Assembly (NCBI RefSeq): GCF_003233725.1
Contig: NZ_QKQV01000002.1
Location: 62,001-126,000 of the forward strand
Source of the DNA: Mesonia sp. K7
GTDB taxonomy: Bacteria; Bacteroidota; Bacteroidia; Flavobacteriales; Flavobacteriaceae
Direction of reading: 5' to 3'
DNA length: 64,000 nt
The translations under genes and the position numbers were made by a program. Positions 1 to 8,006 of this stretch are shown here, in pieces; the stretch's first letter is position 1; every line of letters starts with the position of its first letter. A model generated the notes under the pieces. The model did not search any database and was not told the DNA's origin. It worked only from the letters and a program-made list of their open reading frames with translations.

Positions 1-186
1 ACATGACATTTCACCGCATAGAGTTTACCTGATTTCACTACAGCATTACCTGTACATTCTTTCTGTTGCACTTGTCCTTACCTCACGGCAGACGGCCGTT
101 AGCCGCTATGCTTCTCTGTGGTGTCCGGACTTTCCTTCCCGAATCCCGATAGCTATCGAGACGGAACGATAAGGCCATCTGCTCGC
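1..186 (-). ncRNA. rnpB: RNase P RNA, 5' part (truncated by window edge)
   Basis: Catalytic RNA of ribonuclease P, which matures tRNA 5' ends. On the minus strand positions 137-123 read AAGGAAAGTCCGGAC, the hallmark conserved core of bacterial RNase P RNA. Further along the same strand a GGTAA motif and the AAACTCTATGCGGTGAAATG type segment agree with the conserved core of the family. The 5' end is set near 186 from a TAnnTTTG promoter box at 196-189. About half of the usual 350-400 nt is present; the rest lies before base 1. The plus-strand open frame across this region is not a gene. Confidence 0.88.
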
Positions 187-188
187 TG

Positions 189-196
189 CAAAGATA
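189..196 (-). promoter_or_regulatory. -7 promoter box for rnpB
   Basis: The minus strand reads TATCTTTG, a match to the Bacteroidetes -7 consensus TAnnTTTG, a few bases upstream of the RNase P RNA. No clear -33 TTG is visible at the usual spacing. Confidence 0.5.
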
Positions 197-238
197 AAGT
201 TTATTCATTTGTTTTTCCTAATTCATTTAAAATGGAAC

Positions 239-246
239 TAAATTTG
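239..246 (+). promoter_or_regulatory. Possible -7 box for the GH16 gene
   Basis: TAAATTTG matches TAnnTTTG and ends 19 nt before the ATG of the glucanase gene. The nearest upstream TTG is at 209-211, 27 nt away, which is longer than usual, so the call is tentative. Confidence 0.35.
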
Positions 247-265
247 CTTTCGTTTACACGGAATT

Positions 266-1099
266 ATGAGCCGCATTCAGAAAACCATATTGCTTATTTT
301 ATGTATCATGATAAATTTTACCAACGAGTCGACAGCCCAAAAATTTGAACTCGTTTGGGACGAAAGTTTTAATTATTCGGGTAAACCTGATCCGGCAAAA
401 TGGAATTACGAAACTGGCTATATCCGAAACCAAGAACACCAATATTATACCAAACGAAAAAAAAATGTACGCGTAAAAGATGGTAAACTCATCATTACTG
501 CTCGCAAAGAAGCATACAAAAACAAAGCCTTCGACAAAGATTCGACCAATTGGCGTCACAACAAAGAAATTGCCGAATACACTTCGGGAAGCATCAATAC
601 TTTTAAAAAATTTCATATTCAGTACGGAAAAATAGAAGTTCGAGCCAAATTACCCAAAGGCAATGGTATTTGGGCGGCCATTTGGATGATGAGTATCGAT
701 CTCGAAACTTTAGGTTGGCCCAATGCCGGTGAAATAGATATTATGGAATATGTCGGTAAAGAACCCAATACCATTCACAGCACGGTGCATTATCCTTGGG
801 AAAACTTTTTGGGTTACGCCTCTAAAGGAGGAAAAATAGACCTCGAAAATCTCACCGAAGATTTTCACACCTATACCATTGTTTGGGACGCAGAAAAAAT
901 AGATTTTATGGTCGATTCCAACAGCTATTTTTCGTTTAATTTAGCTGAAATTAGTGAAGAAAACCATCCTTTCCGTCGTCCATTTTATCTGATTATCAAC
1001 CTTGCTCTTGGCGGAAACTGGCCTGGAAAAATCGACAAAAGTATTTTCCCTCAGGAGTTTATCATCGATTATGTAAAAGTGTATAAAAAAGTAGATTAA
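266..1099 (+). CDS. Secreted GH16 family beta-glucanase (laminarinase-like)
   Basis: Predicted endo-acting beta-glucan hydrolase of glycoside hydrolase family 16, exported. Residues 1-24 form a signal peptide ending in STAQ. The GH16 catalytic signature EIDIMEYVG starts at E156: E156 is the expected nucleophile, D158 the assisting residue and E161 the acid/base. Around it are the typical GH16_3 strands (GKIEVRAKLPKG, GIWAAIWMM) and a C-terminal FIIDYVKVY strand. At 277 residues it is a catalytic domain alone, with no binding module or sorting domain. Laminarin or a related beta-1,3-glucan is the likely substrate by family; specificity cannot be fixed from sequence. It diverges from rnpB and ends 40 bp before dnaX. 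Confidence 0.87.
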   Translation: MSRIQKTILLILCIMINFTNESTAQKFELVWDESFNYSGKPDPAKWNYETGYIRNQEHQYYTKRKKNVRVKDGKLIITARKEAYKNKAFDKDSTNWRHNKEIAEYTSGSINTFKKFHIQYGKIEVRAKLPKGNGIWAAIWMMSIDLETLGWPNAGEIDIMEYVGKEPNTIHSTVHYPWENFLGYASKGGKIDLENLTEDFHTYTIVWDAEKIDFMVDSNSYFSFNLAEISEENHPFRRPFYLIINLALGGNWPGKIDKSIFPQEFIIDYVKVYKKVD

Positions 1100-1104
1100 G
1101 CTCC

Positions 1105-1133
1105 TTGTTTTTTGGTGGCAATTTTTATCTTTG
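1105..1133 (+). promoter_or_regulatory. dnaX promoter (TTG-N18-TATCTTTG)
   Basis: TTG at 1105-1107 and TATCTTTG at 1126-1133 are separated by 18 nt, a full match to the Bacteroidetes sigma-ABfr consensus. Transcription would be expected to start around 1138-1140, at or next to the dnaX ATG. Confidence 0.65.
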
Positions 1134-1139
1134 TTAACG

Positions 1140-2876
1140 ATGGAACACTTTATAGTATCAGCTCGCAAGTATCGCCCAAACACCTTTGAAGATGTGGTTG
1201 GACAACAGGCGATTACCAAAACTTTAGAGAATGCTATAAAAAATAATCACTTGGCTCAAGCATTACTGTTTACGGGTCCGCGTGGTGTTGGAAAAACAAC
1301 CTGCGCTAGAATTCTCGCTAAGAAAATTAACCAAGAAGCTTTAGAGGAAAAAACCGATAGTGACTTTGCCTTTAATATTTTTGAGCTGGATGCGGCTTCT
1401 AACAATTCGGTCGACGACATTAGAAATCTTATCGACCAGGTTCGCATACCACCACAAACCGGAAAATATAAAGTTTACATCATCGACGAGGTGCATATGC
1501 TTTCTTCTGCAGCTTTTAATGCCTTTTTAAAAACCTTAGAAGAACCACCAAAGCATGCTATTTTTATTTTAGCAACTACTGAAAAGCACAAAATCATCCC
1601 AACCATTTTATCGCGTTGCCAGATTTTTGATTTTAAACGTATTCGGGTAGCTGATGCAAAAGCTTACCTCGCAAGGATTGCCGAAAATGAAGGTGTGCAA
1701 GCCGAAGATGATGCTTTGCATATCATCGCACAAAAAGCAGACGGAGCGATGCGTGATGCGCTATCTATTTACGATCGTGTGATTAGTTATAGCGGGAAAA
1801 AACTTACTAAAGAAGCGGTTGCCGAGAATCTAAACGTGCTGGATTATGACGTTTATTTTACTTCAACAGCATATATGTTGGAAAATAAAATCCCGGAGCT
1901 TCTCCTCTACTTCAATGAGATTTTAGGCAAAGGTTTTGACGGACAACATTATATCGCTGGTTTGGCTTCACATTTTAGGGATTTGTGGGTTTGCAAAAAC
2001 CAATCGACCATCAGCTTGTTAGAAGTTGGTGAACAAACCAAAGCCAAATATTTTGAACAGTCACAAAAAACCGATGAAGCCTTTTTAACCGAAGCTTTAA
2101 AACTGGCCAACGATTGCGACTTACGCTACAAAACCAGTCATAATCAACGTTTACTTGTCGAACTTTGTTTGATGCAATTGGCCTCTATCACTTATGATGG
2201 AGAAAAAAAAAAGGATAAACCTTTCTTAATTCCTGCGAGTTTTTACCACAAAAAATCGGTGGCTACAACGCCACAAGTAAATCAGTCTAAGGTTCTTGAA
2301 AAAATACCTGAACTTGTTAGTGAAAAGCAAGAAACGTACGATACTCCCGATAAAAATTCCGCTACGACGGAAAACATAAAAACATCTACAATTGACAAAG
2401 TTGGAATGCAAAAGCCAAGTTCTGGACTTTCGCTAAAAAGTATTGCTAGAAAAAAAGAACTCACGCAGAAGCTCAACGAACAAAAAGCTAGGGAAATTGA
2501 GGTAAAACTTGATAGCGACTTTTCTGAAAACGACATGCAATTGGCTTGGAACGACTATGTCAAGATTCTGAAAAAGAATGGGGAAAAAATCTTGGCTTCT
2601 ATTTTGGAAACCGATACGCCTAAGTTGCATGACAAAACCATACAGATTGTTTTGCCAAACTCGACGATGAAAAGTGAGCTTAGTATGGCTAAAAATAAGC
2701 TCATTAAATTTTTACGGAAGAAATTACTTAATTCGTATATCGAACTGAAAATAGTCGTCAACGAAGAAACTTCTAAAAAATATGCGTTTACGAGCCGGGA
2801 AAAATACGAAAAGCTAAAAGAGAAAAATCCATTATTGGATAAACTCAGAAAAACTTTTGATTTAGATATAAAATGA
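1140..2876 (+). CDS. dnaX: DNA polymerase III subunit gamma/tau
   Basis: Clamp-loader ATPase that loads the beta clamp (dnaN lies at 14.4 kb). From the ATG at 1140 the protein has 578 residues: Walker A GPRGVGKT at 46-53, Walker B DEVH at 116-119, sensor 1 ATTE at 145-148 and SRC at 158-160, all diagnostic of DnaX. The zinc module that many DnaX proteins carry (four cysteines between the Walker motifs) is absent: residues 61-80 contain no cysteine. Residues about 375-465 are a low-complexity linker followed by a C-terminal tau-like region. An upstream TTG at 1131 is in frame, but the family starts MEHF, so the ATG is preferred. The stop overlaps miaE. Confidence 0.95.
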   Translation: MEHFIVSARKYRPNTFEDVVGQQAITKTLENAIKNNHLAQALLFTGPRGVGKTTCARILAKKINQEALEEKTDSDFAFNIFELDAASNNSVDDIRNLIDQVRIPPQTGKYKVYIIDEVHMLSSAAFNAFLKTLEEPPKHAIFILATTEKHKIIPTILSRCQIFDFKRIRVADAKAYLARIAENEGVQAEDDALHIIAQKADGAMRDALSIYDRVISYSGKKLTKEAVAENLNVLDYDVYFTSTAYMLENKIPELLLYFNEILGKGFDGQHYIAGLASHFRDLWVCKNQSTISLLEVGEQTKAKYFEQSQKTDEAFLTEALKLANDCDLRYKTSHNQRLLVELCLMQLASITYDGEKKKDKPFLIPASFYHKKSVATTPQVNQSKVLEKIPELVSEKQETYDTPDKNSATTENIKTSTIDKVGMQKPSSGLSLKSIARKKELTQKLNEQKAREIEVKLDSDFSENDMQLAWNDYVKILKKNGEKILASILETDTPKLHDKTIQIVLPNSTMKSELSMAKNKLIKFLRKKLLNSYIELKIVVNEETSKKYAFTSREKYEKLKEKNPLLDKLRKTFDLDIK

Positions 2877-3457
2877 TGCTAGGCCTCAAACTTCCTACCG
2901 ATCCGCGTTGGGCAAATATTGCCGAAAAGAATATCGAAGATATTTTGATCGATCACGCTTATTGCGAACAAAAAGCAGCTTCTACCGCGATTTCTTTGAT
3001 TGTGAGCTTCCCGGAATATACCGAGCTGGTACAAGAAATGATTGCTTTGGTGGAAGAAGAAATGAGCCATTTTAAAATGGTGCACGATCTTATTTTGGAG
3101 CGTGGTTACCAAATGGGACGAGACCGTAAAGACGAATACGTTATTGCGGTGACCAAATTTTTTCCGAAAGGCGGAAGCAGAACCACACAATTAGTACATC
3201 GTTTATTATACGCAGCCTTGATAGAAGCCCGAAGCTGCGAGCGTTTTAAGCTTTTATCAAACGAATTGGAAGATCCAAAATTACGCGTTTTCTACAAAAA
3301 GCTCATGATAAGTGAAGCCAATCATTATACCATGTTTCTGAATTTTGCTAGAAAATATGGTGATCGTGAGGAAGTCGATCAAAAATGGAAAGATTTACTC
3401 ACTTATGAAGGTGAATTGATGAAAAGCCTAAGCAAGGGTAAAAGCATACATGGGTAG
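2873..3457 (+). CDS. miaE: tRNA 2-methylthio-N6-isopentenyl adenosine hydroxylase
   Basis: Non-haem diiron monooxygenase that hydroxylates ms2i6A37 in tRNAs reading UNN codons. A ferritin-like helical bundle is visible with the expected carboxylate and histidine ligands: E32 in the CEQKA helix, E63 and H66 in EEEMSHF, E118 in EARSCE, and E148/H151 in SEANHY. The length of 194 residues is normal for the family. The start codon overlaps the dnaX stop by 4 bp (ATGA), so the two genes are probably co-transcribed and translationally coupled. A second ATG follows directly, so the exact start may be one codon later. The partner enzymes MiaA and MiaB are not in this window. Confidence 0.9.
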   Translation: MMLGLKLPTDPRWANIAEKNIEDILIDHAYCEQKAASTAISLIVSFPEYTELVQEMIALVEEEMSHFKMVHDLILERGYQMGRDRKDEYVIAVTKFFPKGGSRTTQLVHRLLYAALIEARSCERFKLLSNELEDPKLRVFYKKLMISEANHYTMFLNFARKYGDREEVDQKWKDLLTYEGELMKSLSKGKSIHG

Positions 3458-3458
3458 G

Positions 3459-3956
3459 TTATTTATACCTTTCAATAATTTGATGAATCACTTCGGAAGT
3501 CAACTCATGCCCTGGTAAACTAGGAAAACCTTCCCAACGTACAATTCCGTTAGGATCTATTATAATTACATGCGGAATTCCCCTCACTTGCAAGTAATTT
3601 TTCATTACCTCTTTTGTATCTATCGCGCTGTAATAATTAATTTTTGGTCGATGAAGTCTTTTTACTTTAAATTCTGGCTCATCACTTATGCCGATCACTA
3701 CCAAATTATCTTTAAATTCTTCTTGATAAGCATTCATTTCTGGAATAGCTTTTTTGCAAGGACCACACCAAGTTGCCCAAAAATCTATTAAAACAAATTT
3801 CCCTTCTGTGTTTGGCTCTTCTGTAAGCCACTTTTCAACCACTAATTCTGGTGCTGGTTGATTGATAATGGATTTTGCCCAAATCTTTTTTTCTTGTGCT
3901 TGTGAAATTCCAATAAAACAGAATAATAACAAAAATGTTAGGCGTATATTTTTCAT
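3459..3956 (-). CDS. Exported TlpA-like thioredoxin
   Basis: Periplasmic thiol-disulfide oxidoreductase of the TlpA/ResA type. The signal peptide covers residues 1-20 (hydrophobic core, then ISQAQ). The mature protein is one thioredoxin fold with active site C64-GP-C67 in FWATWCGPC and a cis-proline in RGIPHV. At 165 residues it has no extra domain. An in-frame GTG precedes the ATG by one codon; the ATG is used. It converges on miaE, one base apart, with no obvious terminator between them. The electron donor and substrate are unknown; cytochrome c maturation or envelope protein repair are family options. Confidence 0.85.
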   Translation of the reverse strand: MKNIRLTFLLLFCFIGISQAQEKKIWAKSIINQPAPELVVEKWLTEEPNTEGKFVLIDFWATWCGPCKKAIPEMNAYQEEFKDNLVVIGISDEPEFKVKRLHRPKINYYSAIDTKEVMKNYLQVRGIPHVIIIDPNGIVRWEGFPSLPGHELTSEVIHQIIERYK

Positions 3957-4030
3957 CACTTCTTGATTTAATTTTCAATATAAAAAATATTTGCTTAATG
4001 CTACTTTTTCAGCTTAATTAAAATTATGGT

Positions 4031-5116
4031 TTATCTCGCTAACCACAATTCAATAAGCTCTTCTATGGTGTCTGCACTACCATCTACTAATTTTTCTGGT
4101 TGATAAGTGTCGTACAATTCCCATTTTCCTTGGCGTTTAAAAGCAGAGCCGTACGTGTAATCTAAATGCACTCGCTTGTAATCATCAAAATTAGTATCGA
4201 AAACCATTTCTGAATTTCCGTTGTAATAACCTACTTTTCCATCTTTCCATACTTCATACCCCAATGGATGTCTATGTCTGGTAATACTGTCATATTTTGT
4301 AGGAATACTTTCCAGAACTTCTGCTTCGCCCATAAATACGCCCCATAATTTTGTTTGTTTATTCCGACCTTTAAAATAGTATCCAAATTCGTCTAAAGCA
4401 ATGAGTAAATCTACCTTATAATTTTCTCGAATGCTCTCCATCATCGCTAATTGGTAACTTTCAAAACCTCTAGTTTGAGGAACTTCTTCTATAGAATCAT
4501 ATAGAAAATCATGACTGAGGTAATACATATCCTCTCCGTAAACCACCTCAATCAAACCCCATTTCTTACCTGAACGCACCGCAATTTTATCGATTACTTT
4601 TCTTACACTTTCTTCTTCTTTATAATCAAAATTGCCATTTTCACTATAAGTTTGAATATAGTCGTACAAAGTATCTTTTTTGGTTTGTACTACTACTTCG
4701 TCAAACTTTATTTTAGCCTCAATTTTATTTTCGTCAAGATTTACCAAAAAGGTCTTTTCTTTGCTTTTTGCTATAGTAAACCTATTCTCTTCCATTAAAA
4801 CTGTAGGAAGTTCAAAACTATACCTATTTGTTTTTTTTTCTAAGAAAACCTGCTCCTCTTCTAGATCGTATAATACCCAATTTCCTTTTTTAAGCTTTAA
4901 ACGAAAGGGAAATTGACTACTTAAATTGGAATTAAACTCTATAGCGGTGGCTTTATAACTTTTCAGAAAAGCTTTGAGTTGCTTTTTAGGAGTATTTGGA
5001 TTAATCTCATATTCTACATCAGATTTTTCATCGTAGTACAACACTTGTGCGTTTAAACTAATTGTCCCAAGAACTAAAATACAACCTATCAATCCTATTT
5101 TTGATATTTTTTTCAT
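4031..5116 (-). CDS. Secreted WG-repeat-like protein, function unknown
   Basis: No specific function recognised. The protein (361 residues) has a clear signal peptide (residues 1-23, ending SLNAQ). It contains several short segments built around a glycine, lysine and tryptophan or tyrosine: GKKWGLIEV, TKLWGVF, GKVGYYN and GKWELYD. This pattern resembles the WG (KWG) repeat family, which forms beta-rich secreted or surface proteins in Bacteroidetes. No catalytic motif is apparent. The gene lies 74 bp upstream of the thioredoxin gene on the same strand and may share a transcript with it. Confidence 0.6.
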   Translation of the reverse strand: MKKISKIGLIGCILVLGTISLNAQVLYYDEKSDVEYEINPNTPKKQLKAFLKSYKATAIEFNSNLSSQFPFRLKLKKGNWVLYDLEEEQVFLEKKTNRYSFELPTVLMEENRFTIAKSKEKTFLVNLDENKIEAKIKFDEVVVQTKKDTLYDYIQTYSENGNFDYKEEESVRKVIDKIAVRSGKKWGLIEVVYGEDMYYLSHDFLYDSIEEVPQTRGFESYQLAMMESIRENYKVDLLIALDEFGYYFKGRNKQTKLWGVFMGEAEVLESIPTKYDSITRHRHPLGYEVWKDGKVGYYNGNSEMVFDTNFDDYKRVHLDYTYGSAFKRQGKWELYDTYQPEKLVDGSADTIEELIELWLAR

Positions 5117-5346
5117 CTGATTTATAATTTTGTAGTGGATCTCCTACAATAGTAACGATAAAAACAGCTTCATCAAATACCCTCTATAAGGGATATTGGC
5201 AAGTTGAAAGCAAGTTGATTTTCTATAACTAAAAGTCTTTTTGGGACAATCCCAACTCCAGAACCAAGGTTTTATATTTACTTCAAAACAATGGTTGATC
5301 TATTGATTATAGTATTGACAAGTTATCGAGAACTTATTTTTATCTT

Positions 5347-5796
5347 CTAATTTTCAGGTGGTGCGTAAGTAACGATATCAATCCCAATTCCGTTTGGGTC
5401 TACAATAGCAAAATGCCTATCGCCCCAAACTTCATCTCGAAGCTCTACTACCATAGGAACACCTTTTTTATGGAGTTCATTGTAAATTTCATCTACATTC
5501 TCAACTTCAATAGTGATATAAACTCCTTTTCCTTGAAATGCAGGTTGAAAAATCGATTTTTGGCTCGGGTGGTTCGGTTTTAGAAAACTAATTTCCGAAG
5601 AATGATCGGGCGTGTGTAACAATAAGTAAAATTCGTTTTCAAAGCTGACACCAAAACCTAAGGTTTCGGTATAAAATTTTTTGGTTTCTTCCAGCTTTTC
5701 AGTAATAATTCCTGCGTTTAGTTTCATGGTTTTTGTGTTTTGTGCCGCTGTCAATCCAAAGAAAAAACAACATGCAATGATGGTAAATGTTTTCAT
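5347..5796 (-). CDS. Glyoxalase/VOC-fold protein with signal peptide
   Basis: Vicinal-oxygen-chelate fold protein of the glyoxalase/bleomycin-resistance/dioxygenase superfamily. The family pattern is visible: MKLNAGIITEKLEETKKFYTETLGF at the N-terminus of the fold, a middle VYITIEVENVDEIY strand-helix and a C-terminal FAIVDPNGIGIDIV. Unusually, the fold is preceded in frame by about 23 residues that look like a Sec signal peptide (MKTFTIIACC then FFFGLTAAQN). The ATG at 5796 is therefore chosen over an upstream TTG at 5835, which only adds polar residues, and over the internal ATG at 5727, which would make a cytoplasmic protein. The substrate is unknown. An AraC regulator lies directly upstream on the same strand. 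Confidence 0.72.
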   Translation of the reverse strand: MKTFTIIACCFFFGLTAAQNTKTMKLNAGIITEKLEETKKFYTETLGFGVSFENEFYLLLHTPDHSSEISFLKPNHPSQKSIFQPAFQGKGVYITIEVENVDEIYNELHKKGVPMVVELRDEVWGDRHFAIVDPNGIGIDIVTYAPPEN

Positions 5797-5864
5797 TATA
5801 AATGTATTATACCCACAAATGTATTGTGAACACAAGTATGAATATTGTAAAAAACGGACAAAGT

Positions 5865-6677
5865 CTAGCGGAAGGCTTCTGAAGGTGTCACCCCATAAAA
5901 GGTTTTGAAATTTTTAATAAAATGCGCTTGGTCAAAAAAACCTACATCAAAATAAAGTTTACTTTCTTTAAGGCTCTGTTTAGATGGTTTTGATGACAAA
6001 ATATACTGAAATCGAACCACATTGGCAAAGGCTTTTGGTGTCGTTCCGATATAGTAATTGAAAATCCTGCGAAGTTGTCGCGAACTCAAACCCGTTTGTA
6101 AATCTTTTTCGGTATCTAAAAACCCATTGTTTTGAAAAATAAAGTGCAGTGCTTTAAAAAAACGATTATCATAATTTCGTTCTTTTTCAAGAATGATATT
6201 TTCTATTTTTTTACTGAAACGATTGACCATTTCTTGAAATGATAAGGAAGAGGAAAGCTTAGAGACTATCCAATCTGAAAATTCTGGTAAGACATTTTTG
6301 AGTTCTTGCGATTGGTTGCTTAGTTTTTTAGCATCTATTTCAAATAGTATAGGAAAAGCCGCAGGTAAAAACCTGATGCCGATGTAATCAAAACTTTTAC
6401 CTATGGGAAATTCTGTATATTTTCGACAAAAACCCATAACGAAGTTGTTCTTGGTTTGGTGAGGTTCAAAAAAAATATCGATGCAACAGTCTGAAACTAC
6501 CCGATAAACATAATCTTGTTTTAATTTTTTTGTGGTTTTTAACTGCCAAAAGCAATAAACAAATTTTTCTATTCTTTTGTTGGGTAATGTTTCTTGGTAG
6601 ATAATTTCTTTATCTCCCTGCTTGATTGTGGGCTGAATGGGGCGATAAAATTCTCTTATGTGGTACAGTTCTTTCAC
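5865..6677 (-). CDS. AraC-family transcriptional regulator
   Basis: DNA-binding regulator of 270 residues. The C-terminal third carries the AraC double helix-turn-helix: the first includes SSRQLRRIFNYYIGTTPKAF and the second is the family signature FFDQAHFIKNFKTFYGVTPSEAFR. The N-terminal 150 residues resemble the DUF6597-type sensor region found before such HTH domains (FVYCFWQL, CCIDIFFEP, GIRFLPAAF). Translation starts at GTG; a stop codon lies two codons upstream, so no earlier start exists. It sits just upstream of the exported glyoxalase-like gene and downstream of a DUF1801 gene on the same strand. Target and inducer are unknown. Confidence 0.85.
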   Translation of the reverse strand: MKELYHIREFYRPIQPTIKQGDKEIIYQETLPNKRIEKFVYCFWQLKTTKKLKQDYVYRVVSDCCIDIFFEPHQTKNNFVMGFCRKYTEFPIGKSFDYIGIRFLPAAFPILFEIDAKKLSNQSQELKNVLPEFSDWIVSKLSSSLSFQEMVNRFSKKIENIILEKERNYDNRFFKALHFIFQNNGFLDTEKDLQTGLSSRQLRRIFNYYIGTTPKAFANVVRFQYILSSKPSKQSLKESKLYFDVGFFDQAHFIKNFKTFYGVTPSEAFR

Positions 6678-6691
6678 GATTCACGATATCA

Positions 6692-7084
6692 CTATTTCAA
6701 TCGTTCCAACTTTCCTTTTCGTTTAACCAAATTTTTATAATCCCACTGAATTTCTTGTGACTTCTTCAGCCAGTATTTTAGTTCTTCGGTTTCTATTTCA
6801 TCAACAGCATTATAAAAAACAGACGCGTCTTTGAACTTTTCTCCTCTTACATTTAGCTTTTCTTCATCGAAATCGGCACCACTCCAAAACATCAGACGGA
6901 TGCCTTTTTTCTGTTTGCTGTACCCCACAATAGGATTGCCGTCTAAAAACCAAACCGGATGCGCATGCCAGATTTTACTTTCGGCTTCGGGAAGTTCAAG
7001 TCTAATGGTATTTGCCAACAGATCACAAATCTCTTGATCTATAGAAGTTTGTTGGTCGTTATAGGTTTGGATTTCTTGTTTCAT
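6692..7084 (-). CDS. DUF1801 domain protein
   Basis: Small cytoplasmic protein (130 residues) of the DUF1801/YdhG-like family. The matching core is the segment PEAESKIWHAHPVWFLDGNPIVGYSKQ, followed by a MFWSGADFDE strand and a lysine-rich C-terminus. These proteins have a small alpha-beta fold of unknown biochemical role. It lies 12 bp downstream of ppx on the same strand and may be the last gene of the polyphosphate transcript, or be read together with the AraC gene that follows. Confidence 0.7.
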   Translation of the reverse strand: MKQEIQTYNDQQTSIDQEICDLLANTIRLELPEAESKIWHAHPVWFLDGNPIVGYSKQKKGIRLMFWSGADFDEEKLNVRGEKFKDASVFYNAVDEIETEELKYWLKKSQEIQWDYKNLVKRKGKLERLK

Positions 7085-7096
7085 TTTTATATCATC

Positions 7097-7996
7097 TTAC
7101 TCTTCTGCTTTCGCATCGTTATACATCGATTTGACAATCCCGTCGACCAAACCAATTTTAGGTACAAAAATCTTGGTGGCTTTGCTCCAGCGCATTGCCG
7201 AAAGGTAGATTTTGGTTGCCGGTACAATTACATCGGCCCGATCGGTATTCAGAATGAGTTTTGAAATACGTTCTTCATAAGTCATCGAAGTGAGCAATTG
7301 GTAATAATCGTGAATGTATTTATATGATAGAGGTTTTCCTGGTTTACGCCCACTCGTTTTAAATATATTGTTGATGTTACCACCCGAACCTATCATCTGA
7401 ATGTGTTGGTATTTTTTGGTCACATTTTTTACCCAATCTTCTACTTCTTTCCAAGCATTTTTGTCCACCATATCATTGAGCAATCGCACTGTCCCCAGTT
7501 TAAACGACCGCGAAGTCACCGTTTTTCCTTCCGCAAAAAGCGTAAACTCGGTACTTCCGCCACCCACATCAACATACAAATAGGTTTGATCGTCTTTGAT
7601 GAGTTCGTGCAGATCGGTCGTGGCAATAATGGCAGCTTCGTGTTTTCCATCGATAATTTCGATTTCGATACCTGTTTCTTCCAGTATTTTTTTAGAAAGC
7701 TCCACCCCATTTTTGGCACTTCGCATTGCTGAAGTTGCACATGCTTTAAAACGCTCTATTTTGTGTACTTTCATCAGTAAATCGTATGCTTTCATCGCTT
7801 CCAACATACGATTGGCGTTGGCTTTGGAAATTCTTCCGCGTAAAAATACATCTTCTCCCAAACGAATTGGCACTCGCACTAAAGAAGTCTTTTTAAAAAT
7901 CGGTTCTTCACCTTTAGGTTCAATAATCGTCGAAACAAGTAACCTTACAGCATTTGATCCGACATCGATGGCGGCATATTTTTTTATTCCTAACAA
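7097..7996 (-). CDS. ppx: Exopolyphosphatase / pppGpp phosphohydrolase family protein
   Basis: Ppx/GppA-family phosphatase, hydrolysing terminal phosphates of polyphosphate and possibly pppGpp. The ASKHA-fold signatures are clear: AAIDVGSNAVRLL near the N-terminus, CATSAMRSAKN, and YVDVGGGSTEF for the second phosphate loop, then IGSGGNINNIF. At 299 residues it is the short form with only the two ASKHA domains and no C-terminal HD-like extension. The only suitable start is a TTG, 10 bp after the ppk1 stop, so translation probably depends on coupling to ppk1. Kinase and phosphatase of polyphosphate are thus made from one transcript. Confidence 0.88.
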   Translation of the reverse strand: MLGIKKYAAIDVGSNAVRLLVSTIIEPKGEEPIFKKTSLVRVPIRLGEDVFLRGRISKANANRMLEAMKAYDLLMKVHKIERFKACATSAMRSAKNGVELSKKILEETGIEIEIIDGKHEAAIIATTDLHELIKDDQTYLYVDVGGGSTEFTLFAEGKTVTSRSFKLGTVRLLNDMVDKNAWKEVEDWVKNVTKKYQHIQMIGSGGNINNIFKTSGRKPGKPLSYKYIHDYYQLLTSMTYEERISKLILNTDRADVIVPATKIYLSAMRWSKATKIFVPKIGLVDGIVKSMYNDAKAEE

Positions 7997-8006
7997 ATTG
8001 TTGGTT

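Noticed and set aside
118-348. Open frame of 76 codons on the plus strand
   Set aside because: It lies across the RNase P RNA and the start of the GH16 gene; composition and position show it is not a gene.
5117-5346. 230-base spacer with small inverted repeats (CCCTCTATAAGGG and others)
   Set aside because: Stems are short and not followed by T runs; nothing that could be called a gene or element.
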